A DNA stretch of 7,210 nucleotides from Verrucomicrobiota bacterium (GTDB taxonomy: Bacteria > Verrucomicrobiota > Kiritimatiellia > B70-G9). Positions 1-6,623 of this stretch are shown in pieces (positions within the stretch are counted from its first letter, which is position 1; each line of letters starts with the position of its first letter). A program made the position numbers and the translations under genes. The notes beneath the pieces are model-generated. The model had not been told where the DNA came from. It saw only the letters and a program-made list of their open reading frames with translations, and did no database searches. The stretch spans positions 1 to 7,210 of the forward strand of contig QNAJ01000072.1 in NCBI GenBank assembly GCA_003641465.1, in the 5' to 3' direction.

Positions 1-98
1 ACCCGCGATTCCGGCATCAAAGACTGTCATAAAGCCGGCCGTGGATTCAAGGGGCGGGATCTTTTTGTGCGGATTCCGGGGGAGACCGTCAGGGAAAA
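1..98. other. Downstream flank of glnE, no recognisable gene
   Basis: This stretch follows the glnE stop codon (TGA, read on the minus strand at 101-99). No hairpin followed by a T-run is visible, so no intrinsic terminator for glnE can be called. Two weak coding possibilities touch the window edge. On the minus strand an ATG at 30-28 opens a frame beginning MTVFDAGIAG that runs off the window, but it has no convincing Shine-Dalgarno sequence. On the plus strand, frame 1 is open from the edge to a TGA at 109-111 and would overlap the glnE end by 13 bases. Neither is long enough to identify, and chance openness is likely in GC-rich DNA. Confidence 0.4.
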
Positions 99-3000
99 TC
101 AGCCGAGCTGAGCGAGGTACTTCTCGAAACTGTTTCTTACCTCGGACATGCATGCGTTGAGTTGGTCGGTAAGAGTGACCGCATCAGCGTCATGCCCGTA
201 AAGCCTTCGAGCCAGGCGTACCAGGTAGTCGGAATCGGTCGGCAATGTATGGATCTGGCGGTCATCCATGATCTGCAGGTAATGTTCGACCCGCCGCAGG
301 AACCGGTAATGGTCGGCCAGTCTGCGGCAGTCGGCGGAGGGCAGAATGCCGAGGCAATCCAATTGATGCAGCGCAGTCAGGGTGTTCGCACAGAGAAGCT
401 CGGGATGGCGCCGGAGGAGTGCCAGCTGGTATGCCTGGACGAGGAACTCGATGTCGCGTATGCCCCCCGGGTCGAGCTTTACGTTGACCCCGGTATTACC
501 GCGGGAAAGATCGCCGCATTCCTGCCGCATCTTTTTTACCTGTCGGGCTATTTCAGCAGCGGGCGGGGCGAGCTCAGGCAGCATGGCACCGACCAGAGAC
601 CGGAATTCTTCGGCCAGCCCCTGTAAGCCGCCTACCACGCGCGATTTCAGCAGGGCTTGCAGTTCCCACAGTTGGGCTTCATGGCGAAGGTAGTCGGCAA
701 GGACCGGTAACGACACGGTCAATTCACCCGAACGCCCGTAGGGTCGTAGGCGCAGGTCCACCCGGTAGATCCTGCCGGCTTCGGTGACCGCACTCAGATC
801 CGAAAGAAGGTTCTTAATGTGTTCGCGGAGCAGTTCGGCTTCCGGGTCGGGCAGTGATGCTGCATGCAGAATGAGCAGGTCAATGTCGGAACTGTAGTTG
901 AGTTCGCTGCCACCCAGCTTCCCGAGGGCCACCACCACGCATGGCAGGCTGCCGCCGCCCGTACGGTGGGTGGCATGTCGGCCGGACAGGCGTTCCAGCT
1001 CGGCTGTCAGGATACTGTCGGCCAGCGCTGACAGGTCCTGCATGATATTCTCAATGGGAGCCTGCAGGTAGATATCGCGGGTACCGATACGGAGCAGCTC
1101 GCGCCGTCTGAAAAGGCAGAGCGCCCGCCGCCACGATGCGGTGTCCTGATTTTCGAGCGAGAGGGCGTGCAGCTCGGCCAGCCGGGCCTGGGGTGTCCGC
1201 GCCTGGTGCAGATTCCGGGGTTCGGTGACCCAGTCGAAGAATTCCGGGTCAGCCGCCAGAGTGTCGGCCAGGAACTGACTGCGGGAGAATATTCCCAGCA
1301 GAATCTCAAGTCTGCGGGGCTGAGAAAGCAGCACGTCGAAGTGTTCGGCAGCGTACGGGATCCGGCTGACAAAGCGTTCCCAGTTGTTCAGGGCCATGTC
1401 CGGATCCGGCTCATGCTGGAGGAGGTCGAAGGCCAGCACCGCCAGAGGGGCGAACTCCGCCGCGGTGGAGGCCCGCCGGGCGAGAGCGCGGACATTGTAT
1501 GCTGCGCGGGGGATGTCACGGAACCCGGCCTTCCGCAGAATCTGATCTTCGACGAAGTCCGGCAATTTATCGCTGAGGACCAGATCGGCCACGCTGTAGA
1601 CGCTGGTGGCTGGAAGACTTTCGCGTCCCATGATTCTGCGGGCAAAGGCGCGTACCGCGGCGGTATGCGTCTCAAAATCGAGATGAAGTTGTTGCTGCGC
1701 CGATAGATCCTTGCGGGGCTGATAACCCATGCGGCGTGCCAGATGAATATACTCGTCGGAATCCATGGAAGGCAGAAAGAGGTCCAGAGCCGATCCCCGC
1801 AGCATGCGCAGTGCATTTATCAGTTTACGGAGGAAGCGGTAGGCATTCATGAGGACGGCAGCTTCCTCACGGGGGATGACTCCGGTCGCATTGAGCTGGA
1901 CGAGCGCCTCCTTCATGCGCGGCGTTCGTAGTTGGGGATATCGGCCCCCGTAGGTAACCTGGAGAATCTGCACAGCGTATTCCAGATCCACCAGCGCACC
2001 CGGGCTGAACTTGGCATTCAGACGCCCCGGCCGGTTCTTCTCATCGAACTGCAAGGCGCGCAGGTTGCGCAGCTCTTCCAGATTGAGATCCGGTTTAAGG
2101 TAGATAAGCTCATCGCGCAGCCGTTCCACCCGCCGTCCCAGGTCGGCATCTCCGGCTACTGCCCGCAATCGCACCAGGGCCAGTTTCTCATACGAGTGTG
2201 CCGGGCCTCCCGGGGCGTAGTAGCGGCAGAAGCTGTCCAGACTGCAGGCCAGCGGGCCGCTTTCTCCGTATGGTCGCAGCCGGAGGTCGACGCGGAAGAT
2301 TCCCTCGCGTCTGGCACGGATGAATCGGGCCAGGCGCTGGACCAGAAGGCTGAAGAATTCCGCGTTGGAAATTCTGTCCGGGCCGGCGGTGGTTCCGCTG
2401 TCACTGTATATCAGCATTAATTCTATGTCCGAGGCGTATCCCAGCGCCGCGCCACCGAATTTGCCCAGTCCGAACACCGCATATCGCGACGGCAGCCCGG
2501 CTACCGAGCGGGGCTCACCGTAGCGTTTGATCAAGTCGCGATAGGTCCAATCAGCCGCGCTGGCGACCACTGCTTCGGCCAGGGCAGTCAGGTGTTCGGC
2601 GAGACGGTCAAGCTCGCCGCCATGCTGGAGAATATTTTCCAGATCGATGAGAAAGATCTGCCGGTCCTTGAAGCAATTGAGAGCCTCCTGAGCCTCCTCG
2701 CAGCTGCCGCACTGAGCCAGTTCATCCTCCAGAGCCTGGCGGATTTTTTCCGGAGGGATGGCCAGAGGTGTGCCGGGTATGTGTGATTTCAGGATAGGAA
2801 TCAGTGACTCGTACTGCATGCGGATGAAATCTTCCCAGAGAAAGTCGCTGGTACCGAGAAGTCTCGCCAGATCACCCATTGCATCGGGATCAGAGATGAG
2901 CTCCAGGAACTTTTTTGCGCGCGGTGTGCGGATGATATCCGCCAGCACCTGCTCGAAGCGATCCATGGCGACCGACGGATCGGGAGAGCGGTCGAGGAAG

Positions 3001-3809
3001 TAGCAGAACTGTTTGGTCAGCAGGACCGAAAGCTTGAGCCGTTCCAACTCATCGGGATCTGTGATCGCCTTGCCGCGGGAGCCTACTACGAAGATTTCAT
3101 CGTCCACCCGGCCCAGAACGGTCCGGATTTTGATCCTTTCGATTGATACGCCGTAAAGCGCCAGTGCATTGCTCAGCGTATAGAGGAAGAAAGGAGTATC
3201 CTGAGCTCGCACGTGCAGGCGGGTTGCGCGTTCGGCTTGCACGCTCACGGTGAGCTCCACCGGGTAAAGCACCGGTGCCTTCTCTTCGTCAGAAAGCAGC
3301 GCCAGCCGGTCGGCGACCCATTCATTGACCCGTGACCGGGCGCGGTGCCCTGCATCATCGCCGCCCTGCTCGAGAATACCGAAAACCTCCCGGAGACGCT
3401 GCCGGAAGAGCGCCAGCCATTCTTCTCGGCTGAGATCGGTGTCTACCTGGCCCAAAAAGGTGTCGACTATCCTGCGGCGGCCGGCATCGCCGGGCGCCGC
3501 CCGATAGGTGAAGACCTGACCCGACTGAATACTGAAACCGCTGGACGAGAGCACTCCGGCAATCAGGGAGAAGGCCCCGGGGTAATCGAAAGCCAGGATA
3601 GTGAGCTCCAGCAGATCTTCCCGGGAGATGCTCTGTACGACCACGGGTTGTTCGGCCGACAGTCGTGCCAGACCGCGCAGATGCTGGCAGATGTCTTCAA
3701 GGGCGAATGAACGGAAGTAATCTTCACCAAGACGCTGCAGATGCTCTTCTGCCAGAGCGCGGTCTATATCCGGTGCCAGCTTGAGAATGTCCTGAATAGA
3801 CGGTTTCAT
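99..3809 (-). CDS. glnE: GlnE-type glutamine synthetase adenylyltransferase with N-terminal ACT pair
   Basis: A 1236-residue cytoplasmic protein of the bifunctional GlnE family, which adenylylates glutamine synthetase to switch it off and removes AMP by phosphorolysis to switch it on. The C-terminal nucleotidyltransferase half is canonical: GKLGG at 963-967, SDIDL at 974-978, RVDLRLRPYG at 1016-1025 and GGIRDIEF at 1115-1122, followed by the usual helical tail. Residues about 785-865 match the linker that precedes this half in GlnE (DPDMALNNWERF, then LLGIFSRSQFLAD). The first half keeps GLGKFGG (447-453) and RVDLRLRPYG (506-515) but has SDIEL (460-464) and GALVDLEY (604-611) in place of the usual motifs. 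Residues about 65-122 and 183-245 look like two ACT domains of the GlnD kind. E. coli GlnE is about 946 residues, so the extra length is N-terminal. The ATG at 3809 is chosen because the 88 codons upstream are compositionally unlike GlnE and overlap the preceding gene; no strong ribosome binding site precedes it. A GlnE-like protein with altered regulatory activity is the main alternative. Confidence 0.9.
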   Translation of the reverse strand: MKPSIQDILKLAPDIDRALAEEHLQRLGEDYFRSFALEDICQHLRGLARLSAEQPVVVQSISREDLLELTILAFDYPGAFSLIAGVLSSSGFSIQSGQVFTYRAAPGDAGRRRIVDTFLGQVDTDLSREEWLALFRQRLREVFGILEQGGDDAGHRARSRVNEWVADRLALLSDEEKAPVLYPVELTVSVQAERATRLHVRAQDTPFFLYTLSNALALYGVSIERIKIRTVLGRVDDEIFVVGSRGKAITDPDELERLKLSVLLTKQFCYFLDRSPDPSVAMDRFEQVLADIIRTPRAKKFLELISDPDAMGDLARLLGTSDFLWEDFIRMQYESLIPILKSHIPGTPLAIPPEKIRQALEDELAQCGSCEEAQEALNCFKDRQIFLIDLENILQHGGELDRLAEHLTALAEAVVASAADWTYRDLIKRYGEPRSVAGLPSRYAVFGLGKFGGAALGYASDIELMLIYSDSGTTAGPDRISNAEFFSLLVQRLARFIRARREGIFRVDLRLRPYGESGPLACSLDSFCRYYAPGGPAHSYEKLALVRLRAVAGDADLGRRVERLRDELIYLKPDLNLEELRNLRALQFDEKNRPGRLNAKFSPGALVDLEYAVQILQVTYGGRYPQLRTPRMKEALVQLNATGVIPREEAAVLMNAYRFLRKLINALRMLRGSALDLFLPSMDSDEYIHLARRMGYQPRKDLSAQQQLHLDFETHTAAVRAFARRIMGRESLPATSVYSVADLVLSDKLPDFVEDQILRKAGFRDIPRAAYNVRALARRASTAAEFAPLAVLAFDLLQHEPDPDMALNNWERFVSRIPYAAEHFDVLLSQPRRLEILLGIFSRSQFLADTLAADPEFFDWVTEPRNLHQARTPQARLAELHALSLENQDTASWRRALCLFRRRELLRIGTRDIYLQAPIENIMQDLSALADSILTAELERLSGRHATHRTGGGSLPCVVVALGKLGGSELNYSSDIDLLILHAASLPDPEAELLREHIKNLLSDLSAVTEAGRIYRVDLRLRPYGRSGELTVSLPVLADYLRHEAQLWELQALLKSRVVGGLQGLAEEFRSLVGAMLPELAPPAAEIARQVKKMRQECGDLSRGNTGVNVKLDPGGIRDIEFLVQAYQLALLRRHPELLCANTLTALHQLDCLGILPSADCRRLADHYRFLRRVEHYLQIMDDRQIHTLPTDSDYLVRLARRLYGHDADAVTLTDQLNACMSEVRNSFEKYLAQLG

Positions 3810-3819
3810 GCCCGCAGGG

Positions 3820-3838
3820 GTTGCCAATCTCAGGCAAC
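3820..3838 (-). promoter_or_regulatory. Small hairpin in the glnE leader
   Basis: A perfect 6-bp inverted repeat, GTTGCC / GGCAAC with a 7-base loop, ends 10 bases before the glnE ATG. It has no T-run after it, so it is not an intrinsic terminator. Its position could affect ribosome access, since it occupies the region where a Shine-Dalgarno sequence would be expected to begin. A 6-bp repeat of this kind can also arise by chance, so a function is only a possibility. Confidence 0.25.
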
Positions 3839-3867
3839 ACTGTAAACCGCTGCCCGGAGCCCTGCAA
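3839..3867 (-). promoter_or_regulatory. Weak candidate promoter for glnE
   Basis: On the minus strand TTGCAG (3867-3862) and TACAGT (3844-3839) are separated by 17 bases and lie between the end of the glycoamylase-like gene and glnE. The -10-like box matches the sigma-70 consensus at four of six positions, but the -35-like box matches at only three. Transcription would start about 20 bases before the glnE ATG, inside or next to the small hairpin. The 80-base spacer has no terminator, so read-through from the upstream gene is an equally good explanation for glnE expression. Confidence 0.15.
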
Positions 3868-3889
3868 TACTGTGAGAGAAACGGATGAT

Positions 3890-6436
3890 TCAGGGCATCT
3901 TTTCCCGACTGACCAACAGTTCGTCCAGATAGAGGGCGGTCGGGGATTCTACGAGGGGACGGATGGAGAGCAGCAGGGAGGCTACCCTCTGATAATCGAA
4001 GGTCGGGCTCTCCGGTATGCGGAAGGAGAGCGGCGACCAGCCGTCTTCTCTGATGACCTCGGCCTTTCCACACTCAAGCAGGGTTCCTTTCCGGTCTACG
4101 AGAGACACACCCACTTTTGCACGGCCGCGTGCCCAGACACTGATCCACCGGTAGCGGGAAAGGTCGTTCACATCCAGACGGGCCTCGGCCATTGCCACTG
4201 CGGAAGTAGTCTGCGGCAGCGATATGCGCAGGCAGCGCCGCCCCTTGAGTGCGTCGGTGGTGGTAGTCGCAATTTGGACGTTTTCGGAGTCGGACAGCCA
4301 CCGGGGGCGGTCCTCGACCGGCTCGCTCCATTCAAAATCATCCACCAGAAATGTGTCGGGCTGGTGTTTTCCGGCAGCTACTGCAGAGGAAGACGGTACC
4401 AGGGGCGAAAGGTTCCCGGCAACGTCTTCTGCGCAGACAGTAAAGAAATAACGCTCTCCGGGGCGCAGCCCGACGACGTGCCAGTTGGTTATGGAACCTC
4501 CGATCCAGTCATGCGGATCGCGCGGTCCGGCGTCAGGCGCGGCGAGAAAATCGGCAAGCGTACGCGCGGGCCGCCGTGAATAACGCACCAGATAACGGAA
4601 GCAGGTCCCTTCTTCTCCATTATCCCCCGAGCGTGTCCAGCTGAGGACGACTTCACCCGGCATACGGGTAGGCTTCACTCCGCTTACCGCAACCGGGGCT
4701 GGCGGCTCCGTGTCCAGTCTGCTGGTAAGCGTGACCTCATCCAGAAGAATCTCACGGGGGGGCGCGTTAGTGAACTTCCAGCTCAGGTGCAATCCGCGAA
4801 TGTGGCGCAAGTCCGCGCGGTGCACCCTGCCGAGATCGAAGTAGCACCGGTGCCATTGCGTTCCCGAAACGGTGACGCGGGAAACCATTTCCAGGCTTTC
4901 TTCTTCCCCACACCGATCCACGAGTACTACCCGGGGAGCGGCTGCCGGTTTTATGAAAAGGGAGAGATAACTGAAGGGGGCAAAATCATGAAGCCTGGGG
5001 TAGATATCCACGCCGAGCGCCCTTTCGCCTTCCGGCGACGGGAGGATCCGCATGGCCCGTCCCCCGCCCCGGACCCCGCTGGAGACGAAGCCGATGAGAG
5101 CCGCTCGGGGAACATAGGAGGCATAGGGCGAATCCGGATCATTGAAGTCTGCAAGCATACCGGTGAAGCCGATCTGCTCCAGCGCCGCTCGCACACAGCG
5201 GTTGCGCATGAACGCCTTTCGGATGGTACCGGACCGTATATTCTCTATGGCCGCCAGGAGCAGGCCGAGATTTTCCGCAGAAACTTCCTCCGATTGCCAG
5301 CCGCTTTTCAGGCTGATCCCGTCGAAAAAACCGTACGGTCCGCGAAACGAAACCGGCGTCTCCCTGCTCCATGCTCGCACGATGCGTTCCGCCCTTCCCG
5401 GAAGGAACATCGCGGCGCTGACAGCGGCCGCAGGACAGAGTACCGCCTCTTCCTCAACAGATCGTGCGGCGGGGTATCCATAACAGAAATATCCTTTCGG
5501 CCCCTCGCAGCAGCCTAGGCCCCATATGCTTCTTTCCGGGTAAAGGTGGGTCAGGCAGAAAGCACGGTTGGCGAGGACCGCCCGCCGGGAGTTGCGCCAG
5601 TAGTCTGCCACCCGGTCGCGCAGGTACTGCAGGTCCAGCCAGAGGTGAGGAATGACATGGGCCTGAAGTGGAGGACAGCTGATAAAGTCTTTTCCTTCAT
5701 AGCGCAGCCAGCGGTAGCGGCGCGCCCAGGATTCGTACCAGTAATGGGCCGGTATGGGATGGGTAGGGGATCCGATCGCCAGAATGTAGGCTAACAGGGC
5801 TTCCAGATGTGAGTCAGGGGTGAGCATGTCCAGTGGCGCAAAACCGTGCGGCACGGACCAGTAGCGCACTAAAAGACGATCATCACCCTCAGGTCCCGCC
5901 GGCTGGAGCATGAAGTCCCATTCGGCTTCGTTGTACAGCCGCGTGGCGATTGCCTGTATTCTTTTCTCAAGTTCGTCTTCGCCATCAAACCACACGCGCG
6001 CAGTCAGTGCTCCCGCAAGGAAGAGAGCGGTCTGCAGCGTGTCAGCGCCGATGTCCTTTTCGTGAACGATAGGTACGACCTCGCCGGTACCGATATCGTA
6101 GTAGTGGGCGAAAAAGCCGTGGAATCGGGCCAGCCGGGAAAAGCTGTCCAGACAGAGCAGCGCCCTTCTCGCGGCTTCCTCACGGGTCAGCCAGCCATTG
6201 TGTTCGGCGATACAGAGGGCAGTAAGGTAGTAGCCCGCCGCGCCCGAGGAAGTCAGAGCCGGATCTCCCAGGCGGTCCCGCGGCAGGCCGTTGGTGGAAG
6301 TGGTCTCATCGAAATAGAGCCAGGCACGTTTTTGGAGAGCGGCCAGGGGGGAATCCGGCATTACGCTGGCACCGCACCACAGTGCAGCCCCGGTTGATAT
6401 TCCCACCGCCACTGCATGGCTCAATATTGTTTTCAC
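3890..6436 (-). CDS. Secreted glycoamylase-like (PF10091-type) protein with FN3 and CBM-like modules
   Basis: An 848-residue exported protein. Residues 1-25 form a likely Sec signal peptide with a hydrophobic core and cleavage near GAS. Residues about 30-425 resemble the glycoamylase-like (alpha/alpha-barrel) family related to GH144 beta-1,2-glucanases. Recognisable landmarks are NGLPRDR (49-55), TALCIAEHNGWLTREEA (72-88), GFFAHYYDIGTGE (107-119), LAYILAIGSPTHPIPA (215-230), YWRNSRRAVLANRAFC (279-294), WGLGCCEGPKGY (305-316), YGFFDGISLKSGW (368-380) and IENIRSG (397-403). Then come a beta-sandwich resembling a carbohydrate-binding module (about 430-573), an FN3 domain (about 575-687) and a second CBM11/CIA30-like sandwich beginning VDDFEW (698-703) and running to the end. 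It lacks a PEP-CTERM tail, so it is probably periplasmic or released. The start is GTG with a GGAG five bases upstream. Some positions that I recall as acidic in relatives differ here (Q135, N389), so activity and substrate are uncertain; a beta-glucan or exopolysaccharide is the best guess. Confidence 0.82.
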   Translation of the reverse strand: MKTILSHAVAVGISTGAALWCGASVMPDSPLAALQKRAWLYFDETTSTNGLPRDRLGDPALTSSGAAGYYLTALCIAEHNGWLTREEAARRALLCLDSFSRLARFHGFFAHYYDIGTGEVVPIVHEKDIGADTLQTALFLAGALTARVWFDGEDELEKRIQAIATRLYNEAEWDFMLQPAGPEGDDRLLVRYWSVPHGFAPLDMLTPDSHLEALLAYILAIGSPTHPIPAHYWYESWARRYRWLRYEGKDFISCPPLQAHVIPHLWLDLQYLRDRVADYWRNSRRAVLANRAFCLTHLYPERSIWGLGCCEGPKGYFCYGYPAARSVEEEAVLCPAAAVSAAMFLPGRAERIVRAWSRETPVSFRGPYGFFDGISLKSGWQSEEVSAENLGLLLAAIENIRSGTIRKAFMRNRCVRAALEQIGFTGMLADFNDPDSPYASYVPRAALIGFVSSGVRGGGRAMRILPSPEGERALGVDIYPRLHDFAPFSYLSLFIKPAAAPRVVLVDRCGEEESLEMVSRVTVSGTQWHRCYFDLGRVHRADLRHIRGLHLSWKFTNAPPREILLDEVTLTSRLDTEPPAPVAVSGVKPTRMPGEVVLSWTRSGDNGEEGTCFRYLVRYSRRPARTLADFLAAPDAGPRDPHDWIGGSITNWHVVGLRPGERYFFTVCAEDVAGNLSPLVPSSSAVAAGKHQPDTFLVDDFEWSEPVEDRPRWLSDSENVQIATTTTDALKGRRCLRISLPQTTSAVAMAEARLDVNDLSRYRWISVWARGRAKVGVSLVDRKGTLLECGKAEVIREDGWSPLSFRIPESPTFDYQRVASLLLSIRPLVESPTALYLDELLVSREKMP

Positions 6437-6441
6437 TGTTG

Positions 6442-6445
6442 CTCC
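6442..6445 (-). promoter_or_regulatory. Ribosome binding site that supports the GTG start
   Basis: The minus strand reads GGAG followed by CAACA and then GTG at 6436-6434. The five-base spacing is good for initiation. Together with the signal peptide that begins right at this codon (MKTILSHAVAVG), it supports GTG as the true start of the glycoamylase-like gene. Confidence 0.7.
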
Positions 6446-6483
6446 GTACTGAGAAGCAGGTGCTGTATGCAGACCGAGAGTGA

Positions 6484-6512
6484 ACCCTACTAACTGCCCT
6501 TCCGGTTCTCAA
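6484..6512 (-). promoter_or_regulatory. Candidate promoter of the glycoamylase-like gene
   Basis: On the minus strand TTGAGA (6512-6507, five of six to the -35 consensus) and TAGGGT (6489-6484, three of six to the -10 consensus) are 17 bases apart. A start about seven bases downstream would leave a leader of roughly 40 bases before the GTG. The location, just after the terminator of the preceding gene, is where a promoter is expected. The poor -10 box keeps confidence low. Confidence 0.3.
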
Positions 6513-6559
6513 GAGATTTTCAGGTGCGGGAACACCGGGAGCCAATCTGCCGGGGCCAC

Positions 6560-6593
6560 AAAGAAACAAGGCCGGGTTCTTCTCCCGGCCTTG
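6560..6593 (-). terminator. Intrinsic terminator of the PEP-CTERM gene
   Basis: A perfect 10-bp GC-rich stem (6593-6584 pairing with 6576-6567; arms CAAGGCCGGG and CCCGGCCTTG) closes a 7-base loop and is followed on the minus strand by TTTCTTT (6566-6560). It begins 30 bases after the stop codon of the PEP-CTERM gene and has the form of a Rho-independent terminator. There is no T-run on the other side, so it acts for minus-strand transcripts only. It separates the PEP-CTERM transcript from the glycoamylase-like gene. Confidence 0.88.
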
Positions 6594-6623
6594 CTCCCTG
6601 TGGGACGATAGGAGATGTGCGTA

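Noticed and set aside
1..111. Plus-strand frame ending RDLFVRIPGE...PS, slightly like the Obg N-terminal region
   Set aside because: The resemblance is limited to a few residues, the frame stops soon after, and 37 open codons are expected by chance in this DNA.
1167..2420. Plus-strand open frames of 179 and 162 codons opposite glnE
   Set aside because: Both are antisense to well-conserved GlnE motifs and have no recognisable domains.
2680..2702. Short direct repeat GAGCCTCCT in glnE
   Set aside because: It encodes the normal alternation of E and A residues in a helical stretch of GlnE and has no further copies.
3810..4073. Longer N-terminus of GlnE starting at 4073
   Set aside because: The extra 88 residues are arginine- and proline-rich, overlap the 3' end of the preceding gene by about 180 bases, and do not resemble any part of GlnE.
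3821..4579. Plus-strand open frame of 252 codons
   Set aside because: It lies antisense to the 3' part of the glycoamylase-like gene, whose FN3 and sandwich domains are recognisable. Its translation shows no family features and is a by-product of GC-rich codon use.
4787..5518. Plus-strand open frame of 243 codons
   Set aside because: It is antisense to the glycoamylase-like domain, has an arginine- and proline-rich composition and shows no motif or ribosome binding site worth supporting.
6364..6436. Possible lipoprotein signal (ALWC) in the glycoamylase-like protein
   Set aside because: Tryptophan directly before the cysteine does not fit the lipobox, where a small residue is needed. An ordinary signal peptide fits better.
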